A DNA stretch of 48,594 bases from JAFLCM01 sp964510955 (GCA_964510955.1 CAZEDW010000033.1:1-48594), one strand, 5' to 3'. Counted from the stretch's first letter, positions 17,618-25,751 are shown. Numbers and translations: made by a program. Notes: a model not told the origin generated them from the sequence alone.

Positions 17618-17941
17618 ATGCCGCCCGTCAAGAACTCTCCCGCTCGAACTTCCGCCCCAGCCCCGGCCCCCGCCAAGCCCGTGAGCGTCCCGGTTCCGCC
17701 CACCAAGGCGCCGACCAGCGTTCCCGCCCCCGCGGCGAAGGCTCCGGCCACGGTGGAAGCGAAGCCCAACACCGATTGCTGCTCCAAGCCGGGCTGCTGC
17801 AACGGCCAGCGCTCGCCGAGCTATGACGAGATCGCGACCGCGGCGTACTTCCGCTGGCAGCGTTTCGGCGGCGACCAGGCGTCTAACTGGGCCGAGGCGG
17901 AGCGCGAGCTTCGTGAGGAGATGGCGAAGATCGGGGTGTAA
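17618..17941 (+). CDS. DUF2934 protein with Pro/Ala-rich N-terminus and Cys cluster
   Basis: A 107-residue protein, start set by GAGGAG seven bases upstream. Residues 1-50 are Pro, Ala, Lys and Val rich and certainly disordered. CCSKPGCC at residues 55-62 puts four Cys in a compact block that could bind a metal ion. The last 40 residues (YDEIATAAYFRWQRFGGDQASNWAEAERELR) match the DUF2934 pattern I-A-x-x-A-Y, G-G, W-x-x-A-E-x-x-L. The function of DUF2934 is unknown. It stands alone, upstream of and facing the sigma/kinase pair. Confidence 0.8.
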   Translation: MPPVKNSPARTSAPAPAPAKPVSVPVPPTKAPTSVPAPAAKAPATVEAKPNTDCCSKPGCCNGQRSPSYDEIATAAYFRWQRFGGDQASNWAEAERELREEMAKIGV

Positions 17942-18025
17942 GCCGTTGTGTGACGGAAGGCCCCGATAAGCGTCATGCGAGTCCGTGCGGCTCATGCTGT
18001 TCCCGTGGGAGCCACGTTCAGCTCT

Positions 18026-20437
18026 TCATTCCGTGGCACGCCTGCGCCATTCGGCAGCGGTCGCGAGGTCGCCCAGGTCCTCGTAGAATCGTGCGATGCG
18101 GATAGCCAGAGCGCCTCGCGCGGCCAACGGCTCCGCGGCGACCGGAATCTGAAGTTCCCATGCGCGTCGGAAATCGCGTTCGGCGTCGCCCAGGCACCCG
18201 AGGGCGACGCGGGTTTCTGCGAGTTCCGTGAGGAGCGAGCCCGCTCCGGCCGAGGGGGTCAGCTCAGACGCTGCGACCGCGAGACACAATGACTCGGATT
18301 CGTCGAGACGACCTGAACGCCGGAGGAGTGATGCGACTCGTGCCCTTGAAGCCAGAGCGCTGGGGTGCTTCGCGCCGCTGACAGCGACTTCTGTTCGCAT
18401 CGATTCGAGGTCCAGGTCAATCGCTTCCTTGAGTCGGCCGATTGAATCGAGCCGGCGCGCGAGGTCTGCCAGCCGCCATGCCACTGCCATGCTGGGTAAG
18501 GGAGACATCTCACGGTCCATGGCGATCGCCCGACGGAAGTTCTCCTCCGCCTCCACCTGCGCACCCGCGGCCCAGAGCACGGCTCCGAGAATCGCGTACG
18601 CGCCCGAGCGATCCGGGTGCGCCGTGGCATACACGCGGTCGCGTACTTCAACGCCGCGGCACGCCAGCGGCACGGCCTGGGCATGATCGCCGCGGCGCGA
18701 CCTCAGGATGGATATGTTCAGGGCCATGGTTGAGACGCCCAGACTGTCCGGCCCACCGACCGCTTCGTAGAGCGCCATGCCTTCGCGGTAGCACGCCTCG
18801 GCCTCGTCCCCTCGGTTCATCCAGCGCAGGCACACGCCGAGGCTCGACAGCGCCTCGGCGAGTTCGGACCAAGCGGCTGACCCCCGCGTGCGGAACGCCT
18901 GAACGACTCCTCGGAGCACCGGCTCGGCTTCCGACCGTCGGCTCAAAGCTCGCAGTGTTCGGCCCAGCAGGTACCGGACGCGGAGGTGATCGTCGGAGTT
19001 CGCGCGGTCCGAATCGCGGAGGATGGCGTCGGCCACGGTGAGGTGCGTGACGGCGTCTTCGAATCGCCCGATCCCCAGGTACGTGTCGCCGATTGCCGTG
19101 CGAGCCGCCGCCTCGACGAGCGGGTCCAGCCCGGATCGCTCGCTCGGATTCGGGAACTTTGCCTTGACAACGTTGTCGAGCGCTTCGCGGACAGTGATGT
19201 CGGGCCGGCCGCCGCCGATCGCCCCGCTCGCGCCGAGCACCTGCTGCATGAGAGCCGAGACCTGCTGCTGGCGGGACGCTTCCTGAACCGCCCGATGCTC
19301 GGCGTCTTGCGAGGCCGAAAGGGCCGCGCGTTCGCGCGCCAGCGCCGAGCGGGCGGTCTCAGCCGCGAGAAGGCTCACGATGGTCGCCGCCACGAGCGCA
19401 ACGGCCACAGCCGCAGATGCGAGCGCGGTGTATCGGTTGCGGGCGATCCACTTGCGCATGCGGTAACGCACGCTCGACGGCGCAGCTTCGACCGCTTCTC
19501 CCTTGATCAGGGCGCGGATATCGCGTGCGAGGGAATCCACGGTCTGATACCGCTCGGCGGGATCGGCCCTCGTCGCCCGGTCGATAATCCAGTCGCACTC
19601 TTTCGGCAGGTTTCGGCGGCGCGAAACCCGCATGCCGCCTGTGGCGTCCGGTCCGCGCGGCACCGGGGCGTTGGGCCCCGCGAGGATGCGGAACAGCAGC
19701 ACCCCAAGCGAGTACACGTCGCTCCGCGTGTCAGCCTCGGACTTGCCCGGGCGCGTACGCTCCGGCGCGGCGTAGCCCGGCGTGCCAACAAAGACGCTGA
19801 CGGTCGCGTGGGTGGGCTGCGCCTCGTCGAGCAGCTTGGCGATACCGAAATCAAGCACCTTGGCTCTTCCGAGCGGGGTGACGAGCACGTTGCTCGGCTT
19901 GATATCGCGGTGGATGACGCCGCGCGAGTGGGCGTGCGCCACGCCGTCGCAGGTCTCCGCGAAGGCGGCCAGAATGGTGTGGAACGCCGAACGGGCGTCA
20001 GCCCAGCGCGCATCGGCCCACCGATCGATGGGTGTTCCATCGACAAGTTCCATGACAAGGACGGTGTGCCCCTCGATCTGCTCGGCCGCGTGAACCGTGA
20101 CGACGCTGGGATGGGACAGGCGTGTCATCGCCCCGACTTCGCGTGCGAACCGTGCTCGCAGCGAGTCGCTGGGCGCCAGACCCAGGCCCGCGATCCGCTT
20201 GAGCGCGATGCGCCGTCCCGTGCCGGGCTGGATCGCGCGGTACACCTCCCCCTGCCCGCCGCGGCCGATTTCCGCGAGAAGTTCGTACGCCCCGAGCATT
20301 CCGAGCGGGCGTTCCGCGACGGCCATGCGGGCACGATCGATCCACGCGGGCGAGTGGAGTTCGAAGAGGCGCTCGACCCGATTGTCGAGGCCAGGCCCCG
20401 CGCGGTTTGGTAGGTGCGATTCAGGCGGGCCGGTCAT
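18026..20437 (-). CDS. Membrane-anchored Ser/Thr protein kinase with TPR sensor domain
   Basis: An 803-residue PknB-type kinase. ATG 20437 follows GAGGAG at seven bases, inside the upstream sigma gene (17-nt overlap). Kinase marks: Gly loop IGRGGQGEVYRA (58-68), Lys80, HRDIKPSN with Asp178 and Asn183, DFG 197-199, GTPGYAAPE and SDVYSLGVLL. A single membrane segment (ALASAAVAVALVAATIVSLL, about 338-357) is followed by a short coiled coil and TPR-like repeats to the end, so the C-terminal part probably lies outside the cytoplasm. Pairing with an ECF sigma factor fits the planctomycete group in which kinase and sigma are linked; phosphorylation of the sigma factor is the natural hypothesis. Confidence 0.92.
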   Translation of the reverse strand: MTGPPESHLPNRAGPGLDNRVERLFELHSPAWIDRARMAVAERPLGMLGAYELLAEIGRGGQGEVYRAIQPGTGRRIALKRIAGLGLAPSDSLRARFAREVGAMTRLSHPSVVTVHAAEQIEGHTVLVMELVDGTPIDRWADARWADARSAFHTILAAFAETCDGVAHAHSRGVIHRDIKPSNVLVTPLGRAKVLDFGIAKLLDEAQPTHATVSVFVGTPGYAAPERTRPGKSEADTRSDVYSLGVLLFRILAGPNAPVPRGPDATGGMRVSRRRNLPKECDWIIDRATRADPAERYQTVDSLARDIRALIKGEAVEAAPSSVRYRMRKWIARNRYTALASAAVAVALVAATIVSLLAAETARSALARERAALSASQDAEHRAVQEASRQQQVSALMQQVLGASGAIGGGRPDITVREALDNVVKAKFPNPSERSGLDPLVEAAARTAIGDTYLGIGRFEDAVTHLTVADAILRDSDRANSDDHLRVRYLLGRTLRALSRRSEAEPVLRGVVQAFRTRGSAAWSELAEALSSLGVCLRWMNRGDEAEACYREGMALYEAVGGPDSLGVSTMALNISILRSRRGDHAQAVPLACRGVEVRDRVYATAHPDRSGAYAILGAVLWAAGAQVEAEENFRRAIAMDREMSPLPSMAVAWRLADLARRLDSIGRLKEAIDLDLESMRTEVAVSGAKHPSALASRARVASLLRRSGRLDESESLCLAVAASELTPSAGAGSLLTELAETRVALGCLGDAERDFRRAWELQIPVAAEPLAARGALAIRIARFYEDLGDLATAAEWRRRATE

Positions 20438-21059
20438 CGCCTGTCTCCTCGTCATGGACCTGTTCCTCGATGAGGTCGCGGAGCCGATCGCGCAGGCGCT
20501 GCATGGCTTTGTGGACCGCGTTCTCAGATATCCCCTGCTTCTCGGCGATGAGCCGGGGGGCGATGCCGGCGAGAGCGGCATCGAGAAGCGCGGCGGCGCG
20601 CTCGTCGGCGCTCCCCTTGTATCGCGCCACCGCAAGCCTGTAATGGTGATCCACCCATTCTCGCTCGAACTCCAGATACATGGGATCATCGGAAAGCGCC
20701 GCTCGGCTCGGGGGCTGCCCTTGTCCGTCTGCCATGGATACCACCCGGGGAGCGCGCGCCTGACGGGTCATGTGATCCGAGAGCGCTGATCGAGCGCACC
20801 TGAAGAGGTAGGCCCGGAATCCCCCCTTCACCGGATCGTATTGAAAGTTCCGCAGCCCGGTTACGAGCTTGGAAATCACGCTCTGGGCTGAGTCCTCGGC
20901 GTCGGCCCGCTGCAGGCCCCGACGGCAGAGGAATCGAACGATCAGTTCGCGGTATCGCGTGTCGAACTCGCGCCAGGCCGCGGCATCGGCGGGGTCTCGC
21001 AAGCGGACCACGAGGGTCACGGAGGTGGTTGGGGGCTGTTCGGAACCTTGGCGCGGCAC
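20421..21059 (-). CDS. ECF-type RNA polymerase sigma factor linked to the kinase
   Basis: A 212-residue sigma factor of the ECF class. Region 2 runs from VTLVVRLRDPADAAAWREFDTRYRELIVRFLCRRGLQRADAEDSAQSV, a form typical of planctomycete ECF factors, to YDPVKGGFRAYLFRCARSALSDH. Region 4 carries the helix-turn-helix IAPRLIAEKQGISENAVHKAMQRLRDRLRDLI. No anti-sigma gene is adjacent; the kinase downstream overlaps by 17 nt and may take that role. The start is a GTG at 21059 (MPRQGSEQ) with no obvious ribosome site. The transposase remnant at 21094-21300 ends 34 nt upstream, so the promoter may lie partly within former IS sequence. Confidence 0.9.
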   Translation of the reverse strand: MPRQGSEQPPTTSVTLVVRLRDPADAAAWREFDTRYRELIVRFLCRRGLQRADAEDSAQSVISKLVTGLRNFQYDPVKGGFRAYLFRCARSALSDHMTRQARAPRVVSMADGQGQPPSRAALSDDPMYLEFEREWVDHHYRLAVARYKGSADERAAALLDAALAGIAPRLIAEKQGISENAVHKAMQRLRDRLRDLIEEQVHDEETGDDRPA

Positions 21060-21093
21060 CGCCGAATTCTAGCAAGAATTCCTAAAATCTTGG

Positions 21094-21300
21094 TCAGGTT
21101 GCCGCCACGAACCAGGTATTCACGCATGAAACGCGCTCACGCGCGCCGCACAGAGGATCGGGAGTGTTCCCGGCTTCAAACCAGGCCCCGTCTGTCGGAT
21201 TAACCCGCGTGATGAAGCGCAGTTGTCGGCGGATGATGGGGAGGTTGACGAGGGCCGGAAGGCTTCCGGCGAGTTTGTCGTAGCGGGTGCCGACGCGCCC
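21094..21300 (-). pseudogene. 3' remnant of an IS5-family transposase
   Basis: Read on the minus strand, 21300-21190 encodes GRVGTRYDKLAGSLPALVNL followed by PIIRRQLRFITRVNPTD. This matches the C-terminal end of IS5-family DDE transposases (R-Y-D-K-L-A, F-L-A-L-V, I-R-R-x-x-R-F). The frame stays open to a TGA at 21094, but beyond the conserved part it looks random. Nothing upstream in any frame continues the transposase, and no inverted ends are left. It sits between the sigma gene and the PEP-CTERM-like gene. Confidence 0.65.
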
Positions 21301-21342
21301 ACCAGACCCGGGCGATGTCCCGGCGCAGAAAGAGAGAGAACG

Positions 21343-21981
21343 ATGAATGTGACGCCTCGAATGTGTGTCTGGAAGGTCGCCGCATGGTGCTGCGGGTTGC
21401 CCGCGGTCGTGTCGGCCTCGCCGATTCCCATCGTGAACGGTAGCTTTGAACTGCCGGGTACGAGCGCCTTCACCAACGACAGTCCCAGCGGTTGGACGCG
21501 GGCAGGCAGCGGGGGCGGGGTGTGGAACATCAACAATGCGCCGGGTAACTTTTGGTCCGCGCCTGCGCCCGACGGCAACCAGATCGCCTGGCTCGCCCGA
21601 GCGGACAGCAGTGGTGTCGCGACCTGCACGCAGATCCTCTCATCCAACCTCGAGGCCAACACCCTCTACACGCTCACGGGGTTTGCCGGCCATCCGATCG
21701 GCTTCCAGACGACGTACTCGGTCACGCTTCTGGCGGGCGGCGATCCGTTGGCGACACATTCATCGATTGGTCCCGCCGGATCGCTCACGTCCTTTTCCGT
21801 AATGTTTGACAGCACGGGCAGCCTATTGGTCGGCCAGCCGCTCTCCATCCGGTTGCAGTCAAACGGTCCGCAGACCGGGTTTGACGACATCCGCCTCGAT
21901 GCGATCCCCGTCCCTGCGCCCGCTGCTGCTGGGTTGGTCGGCTGCAGCGCGGTGTTGAACTCGCGTCGGCGTCGATACTGA
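21343..21981 (+). CDS. Secreted protein with PEP-CTERM-like tail
   Basis: A 212-residue exported protein. ATG 21343 is preceded by AGAGAGA and gives a signal peptide (WKVAAWCCGLPAVVSASP). The mature part (IVNGSFELPG, SPSGWTRAGSGGGVWN, TLYTLTGFAG, GFDDIRLDAIPVP) is a beta-sandwich of the kind found in PEP-CTERM proteins with a carbohydrate-binding-like jelly roll. The C-terminus is VPAPAAAGLVGCSAVLNSRR with a basic end: a Pro-Ala-Pro motif, a short hydrophobic run and an Arg cluster. It would be a substrate for an exosortase-like sorting enzyme, not found here. Longer in-frame starts upstream fall in the transposase remnant and are rejected. Confidence 0.75.
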   Translation: MNVTPRMCVWKVAAWCCGLPAVVSASPIPIVNGSFELPGTSAFTNDSPSGWTRAGSGGGVWNINNAPGNFWSAPAPDGNQIAWLARADSSGVATCTQILSSNLEANTLYTLTGFAGHPIGFQTTYSVTLLAGGDPLATHSSIGPAGSLTSFSVMFDSTGSLLVGQPLSIRLQSNGPQTGFDDIRLDAIPVPAPAAAGLVGCSAVLNSRRRRY

Positions 21982-22307
21982 TGGCCCTGCGTGCCAGTAC
22001 TTGACTGCACTTCATTCGCTTTCGCGGCTCGGGCACAGGCTCGGGCCGCGTTCTTTGCCCGCGCCAAGTTCAAGCCACAAGATGCGTGCTCACACTGGAG
22101 ACGCCCGGGTCCCCTGTGGACTTGGGGAGCACGTTCTCAGTTAGCCGCTGGATGCGCCGCCTCGGCACGTCAAGTTTGACGAGGGCCTTGAACTCTTTTG
22201 GCGGGCCCGGATGATCGCGGGTGGACCTAAGAGGGTGATCTTCCGTCCCGCCAATCGCTTGCCGCGCGGCGTGCACAAGCACTTCCGCAGCGTCCAAGCC
22301 GAGAACG
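21982..22307. other. Intergenic region without a convincing gene
   Basis: About 330 nt between the PEP-CTERM-like gene and the tRNA terminator. A minus-strand frame (22070 onward) contains EFKALVKLDVPRRRIQRL, faintly like another IS5 transposase end, but too weak to call. No promoter or repeat stands out. Confidence 0.4.
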
Positions 22308-22341
22308 AAAAACCCCCGAAATCCCGAGGATTTGGTGGGGG
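22308..22341 (-). terminator. Rho-independent terminator of the tRNA-Phe gene
   Basis: On the minus strand a GGGGG...CCCCC stem with inner AAATCC/GGATTT pairing (one internal bulge) is followed by TTTTT (22312-22308). It lies 37 nt after the tRNA 3' end. Confidence 0.8.
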
Positions 22342-22377
22342 CTGGTGTACGGTGTGCCGCTATGGAAAACGGGCCAA

Positions 22378-22450
22378 TGGGCACCCCCGGACTTGAACCG
22401 GGAACACCCGCATTTTCAATGCGGTGCTCTACCAATTGAGCTAGGTACCC
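22378..22450 (-). tRNA. tRNA-Phe (anticodon GAA)
   Basis: Read on the minus strand the cloverleaf is complete: acceptor GGGTACC pairs with GGTGCCC (one G-U), D arm GCTC/GAGC, anticodon arm CCGCA/TGCGG around loop TTGAAAA (anticodon GAA), T arm CCCGG/CCGGG around TTCAAGT. The discriminator is A, as expected for Phe. The CCA end is not encoded. Length 73 nt. Confidence 0.97.
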
Positions 22451-22462
22451 GAAGCGAGGCGG

Positions 22463-22491
22463 AGAATAGGCGACGAACCTGCCGTCCGCAA
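22463..22491 (-). promoter_or_regulatory. Promoter of the tRNA-Phe gene
   Basis: On the minus strand TTGCGG (22491-22486) and TATTCT (22468-22463) are 17 bases apart. Transcription would begin a few bases before the mature 5' end at 22450. Confidence 0.75.
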
Positions 22492-22751
22492 GGGGGGCGC
22501 CACGGGGCAGGCAGCGTTTTTTATGGGGCCTCGTCCGCTTCGCTCGACCCCGACTCGGGCCCGCAATGCCGATTCCTGGACCGACAGGATTTCAGGACTG
22601 CGGACCTCAGGACCCCTCACCGCAGGCCGACGCCCGTGCCAGCCGCTGACCGTTCCCAGTGCTCGCACATGAGACTTGGATGGTCGTTTTCGGAGCCTCC
22701 GTTCGGGTGGAATTAGGCAATATCCGCGCGATCCGGGCGTTGGACCGATGC

Positions 22752-23396
22752 ATGAGGGCCATGAAGGAACGGGCCGCCGCCCATTCTGGTGAGACGGGGC
22801 ACGGCGCCCCCGGCTCCGACCTTCCAGCCCTCCTCGGCGCCGCCGGACGCGGCGACGAGAGCGCGTGGAGGCGGCTGATCGACCTTTACGCGCGGCGCGT
22901 GTACGCACTGGTCAAGTCGCGCGTGCGGCGCGATGACCTTGCCGAGGAGTTGACGCAATCCGTGTTCGCTACCGTCGCGGCCAAACTGGGTTCAGGGCAG
23001 TACGGCGAGCAGGGCCGGTTCGAGGCTTGGCTGTTCCGGATCGCGATGAACCGTGTCCGCGACGAGGTGCGGCGGGCCAAGCACCGGCCCGAGGCCACCG
23101 ATCCGCAGGCGTTTGAGCAGTCGGTCGCGAGTCGCTCGGCGGGTGGCGCTGAAAGCGACGAGGCGGGGATTCGTCGCCTGCGGACCGCGATGGCGGACCT
23201 GGCAGATTCGGACCGCGAGGTCGTCGAGCTTCGTCACCACGGCGGGATGAGCTTCAAGCACATCGCCGAGCTGCTGGGGCAACCGCTTGGTACGGTATTG
23301 GCCCGGCATCACCGGGCATTGAAGAAACTGAAGGAGATTCTGGGAGCGTCTGAATCGGGCGAGGACGGGGCGATCAGTGGTGGGGGTGAATCATGA
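22752..23396 (+). CDS. ECF-type RNA polymerase sigma factor
   Basis: A 214-residue sigma-70 family protein of the ECF class. Region 2 is ALLGAAGRGDESAWRRLIDLYARRVYALVKSRVRRDDLAEELTQSVFATV with GRFEAWLFRIAMNRVRDEVRR. Region 4 is LADSDREVVELRHHGGMSFKHIAELLGQPLGTVLARHHRALKKLKEIL, a good helix-turn-helix. Starts at 22752 and 22761 are both possible; a GTG at 22659 would add 31 unlikely residues. Its stop overlaps the next gene by 4 nt (ATGA), and that gene looks like its anti-sigma partner. It is the first gene of a coupled trio with a Spy-like exported protein, so envelope or metal stress is a plausible signal. Confidence 0.9.
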   Translation: MRAMKERAAAHSGETGHGAPGSDLPALLGAAGRGDESAWRRLIDLYARRVYALVKSRVRRDDLAEELTQSVFATVAAKLGSGQYGEQGRFEAWLFRIAMNRVRDEVRRAKHRPEATDPQAFEQSVASRSAGGAESDEAGIRRLRTAMADLADSDREVVELRHHGGMSFKHIAELLGQPLGTVLARHHRALKKLKEILGASESGEDGAISGGGES

Positions 23397-23935
23397 ATCA
23401 CGAGCCGACAATCGACTACACGAACATCAGCGACGCCCCCGGCGATATCCGCGCCGCGTGGGGCGCGGTGGACCGCCTGGCGGCCCGCGAGCGCGGCTCG
23501 GCGGCAGCCGGGCTTGAGCAGCGCGTCTTCGAGGCCACCCGCGCGACGTTGGGCGAGCGCCCGGCTGTGATCGCTCGGATCGGGTTCGCGCAATCGTGGG
23601 CGTTCCGGATCGCCGCCTCGGTGGCGGTGGTGGGGGCGGGCGTGCTGGGGGTGATGATGCTGAACACGGCACCGACGCCGAGCGGCGCTCCCAATCAAGT
23701 TGCGGACGGCGGCGCGACGCCGGTGGTGGCACCCGTGGAGGCCATGTCGGGCGTTACCGTCGCCTCGCTGCGGGAGCAGCTCGACGCGGAGTTGTCTGAG
23801 TGGACCTCTGAAACGCGGTCTGGTTCGAGCGACACCGAGGTGGCGGCGCTGACGTCGCACATCAGCTCGATCGAGCAGTCGCCCACGGACCCGTGGTCGC
23901 AGGTCGAATCTTCCACGCAGGAGCCTTCGCTGTGA
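23393..23935 (+). CDS. Single-span membrane protein, putative anti-sigma factor
   Basis: A 180-residue protein with a cytoplasmic half of about 68 residues, one membrane segment (AFRIAASVAVVGAGVLGVMML, about 70-90) and an acidic, Ser/Thr-rich outer half. No zinc-binding HxxxCxxC of the ZAS class is present, so assignment as anti-sigma rests on its place: it overlaps the sigma gene by 4 nt and the Spy-like gene by 4 nt, the order found in systems where a membrane anti-sigma sits between a sigma factor and a periplasmic sensor. The N-terminal segment SDAPGDIRAAWGAVDRLAAR could be the sigma-binding helix. Alternatively it is an unrelated membrane protein of the operon. Confidence 0.65.
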   Translation: MNHEPTIDYTNISDAPGDIRAAWGAVDRLAARERGSAAAGLEQRVFEATRATLGERPAVIARIGFAQSWAFRIAASVAVVGAGVLGVMMLNTAPTPSGAPNQVADGGATPVVAPVEAMSGVTVASLREQLDAELSEWTSETRSGSSDTEVAALTSHISSIEQSPTDPWSQVESSTQEPSL

Positions 23936-25125
23936 TCTCACGCCATTCACTCAGCACGGTTGCGGTGTGGCTGGCCGCCGGGACTTTGTGCGCGGCGTCC
24001 GCCGTCGCGCGCCCGGACGGGCCGCAGAAGGGGCCGCCCAAGCCGCCGCAGGGCCAGTCAGAGCGCAGGTCCGCCGGGTCATCGGGGGGCGGGAGCGGGG
24101 GCGGGGGCGGGGGCCATGATGCGCCGGCGCCCGGTCAGGGCCCAGGCGATGAGATGGGCGGGCCGCGCGTCAACGGCGGACCGGGGCAGGGTCCAGGTGG
24201 CGCGGGGGAGGGATTCCTTGACCGTGAGCAGTCGCCCGAACAGATGCGGGCTTTTGTGTCGCGGCAGGTCGAGCGCCTGAAGCACCAGCAGGAGCTGATG
24301 CAGAAGGCTCTGGACATGGTGAACAACAACGAGCCGCCGGAGAAGATCCGCGCGGCGGTGCGCGAAGCGTTGCTGCCGCAGGGCGCCGGCAGATTTGGGG
24401 ACAGGCTGCGCCAGAATCAGGGGCGTCCCGATTGGCCCGGTGTGTTTGGCGGTCCCGAGGGCGGTCGCCCCGGTGGTCCCGGAGGGCCCGACGGTCCTGG
24501 CGGACCGGGGGGGCGTCCGGGCTTGGGCGGCCCCGAGGGCCCGGGCGGCCCCGAGGGCGGCCCCGATGCGCGCCCGCGCGAGATCAAGGAAGAGATGGTC
24601 GACTCGGTGATGGACTTCGTCAAGAAGAACCGCCCGGGGATGTTCGAGCGGCTGTCGCAACTGCGGCGAGACGACCCGCAGGAGTTCCGGCGGTTCCTGC
24701 GCGACAAGGGTCAGCAGGTCCTGCAGATGATGAAGGACCAGCGCGACAACCCGCGGCTGTGGGAAGCGCGGCAGAAACTGTTTGATGCCGAGCAGCATGC
24801 CCGGAAGGCGGCGCACTTGGCGCGCGGGGCCGATGAGCAGCACAAGGAAGAAGCGACCGCGAAACTTCGCGAGTCGCTGGCGGCCCTGTTCGATGCCCGG
24901 GTGGCCGTCGGCAAGCTCGACCTCGAAGAAGCCCGCAAGCGCGTCGAGCTGCTCGAAAAGCGCATGAGCGGCCAGATCGAAAACCGCGATGCGTTCTTGA
25001 AAGAGCGGTTCGAGAAGGCGATGGCGGGGGAGGAGCTTCGCGATCCGATGCCGCCGCCGCCGGGAAACGACGGTCCGGGTGGGCCGCGCGGGGGGGAGCG
25101 GGGGAAGAGGCCGCCGGAGCGGTGA
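23932..25125 (+). CDS. Exported Spy/CpxP-like helical protein with collagen-like segment
   Basis: A 397-residue exported protein. The GTG at 23932 overlaps the previous stop (GTGA) and gives a signal peptide (LSTVAVWLAAGTLCAASAVA). A Pro/Gly/Gln-rich linker includes a G-run repeat, then a helical part (EQMRAFVSRQVERLKHQQELMQKALDMV). A Gly-Gly-Pro block of about 45 residues (24447-24570) is followed by a long charged helical domain: MFERLSQLRRDDPQEFRRFL, EARQKLFDAEQHARKAAHLA and LRESLAALFDARVAVGKLDL. That last part recalls the antiparallel helices of Spy, CpxP, ZraP and CnrX, which sense misfolded proteins or metals in the periplasm. No full LTxxQ motif is seen, so the family link is inferred. 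Confidence 0.65.
   Translation: MISRHSLSTVAVWLAAGTLCAASAVARPDGPQKGPPKPPQGQSERRSAGSSGGGSGGGGGGHDAPAPGQGPGDEMGGPRVNGGPGQGPGGAGEGFLDREQSPEQMRAFVSRQVERLKHQQELMQKALDMVNNNEPPEKIRAAVREALLPQGAGRFGDRLRQNQGRPDWPGVFGGPEGGRPGGPGGPDGPGGPGGRPGLGGPEGPGGPEGGPDARPREIKEEMVDSVMDFVKKNRPGMFERLSQLRRDDPQEFRRFLRDKGQQVLQMMKDQRDNPRLWEARQKLFDAEQHARKAAHLARGADEQHKEEATAKLRESLAALFDARVAVGKLDLEEARKRVELLEKRMSGQIENRDAFLKERFEKAMAGEELRDPMPPPPGNDGPGGPRGGERGKRPPER
24084..24116 (+). repeat. GGGGGC simple repeat within the Spy-like gene
   Basis: Tandem G-runs interrupted by single C or A bases encode a run of Gly with one Ser. It is nearly the same tract as at 15237-15278. Confidence 0.8.
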
Positions 25126-25193
25126 GGTGAAGGGGTTGCTTGGCGACGGGGACGAATGGCGGGCGCGCCCGAGTTGTGACACAATGCCGGGCG

Positions 25194-25751
25194 ATGAACA
25201 CACTGCTCGGTCCATCGCTTCTGGCGGGCCTGCTTGTGGCGTCGGGATGCGTCAAAGGTGAACGTGCTCAAAGAGACGCGGAATCAAGCTCCTCGCTGAC
25301 GGTTGCCGAACTGCGGCAAAGGCCTGTGATCGGCGAACTCAGCGTCCCTCTTGGCACTATCGTTGACCTCACCGCGGAAGTCGTCTCGGGGAACAGCCTT
25401 CGTTGGAAGTATGCCGAGGGGCGCTACCTGCTTCGCGTAATCAAGGTAGAACGCCATGTGCTTGATCATCCGGTCATTATGGACTTCGAGCACTGGTCGC
25501 CCGATCCATGCGATCTCGCGTGCGACGACGCTGAATTCCAGGATGTGGTGCGCAGAAAGCTGAAGGAAGGAGCAACTCAAGCGGATGTCAACGCCTTTGC
25601 GTCACACTACGTCGGGAGAAAATACCGCCTCGTCGGATTTGAATCGGGGGGTTTCAGCGGTGTGCCAGATGTCAAGCCGGGGATGATCCCATATTCCGGA
25701 TACGCCTACGGGTTTCACAACAAGCTGGTTGTCATGGAGGTCAAGCATTGA
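25194..25751 (+). CDS. Putative lipoprotein of unknown function
   Basis: A 185-residue protein. The ATG at 25194 gives MNTLLGPSLLAGLLVASGC, a lipoprotein signal with lipobox VASGC, so Cys19 is probably lipid-modified. The mature part (TVAELRQRPVIGELSVPLGT, VIMDFEHWSPDPCDLACDD, YVGRKYRLVGFESGGFSG) has a pair of Cys that could form a disulfide. I do not recognise the family. It seems a little less GC-rich than its neighbours, judged by eye, and it has no operon partner: 68 nt upstream ends the Spy-like gene. Recent arrival is possible but not proven. Confidence 0.75.
   Translation: MNTLLGPSLLAGLLVASGCVKGERAQRDAESSSSLTVAELRQRPVIGELSVPLGTIVDLTAEVVSGNSLRWKYAEGRYLLRVIKVERHVLDHPVIMDFEHWSPDPCDLACDDAEFQDVVRRKLKEGATQADVNAFASHYVGRKYRLVGFESGGFSGVPDVKPGMIPYSGYAYGFHNKLVVMEVKH

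Noticed and set aside
21057..21110. TAGAAT just upstream of the sigma gene as its promoter
   Set aside because: No -35 box at 16-18 bases, and it would leave almost no leader.
22134..22196. Minus-strand peptide EFKALVKLDVPRRRIQRL as a second IS5 transposase end
   Set aside because: Only a loose pattern match; no RYDKLA-like part before it in any frame.
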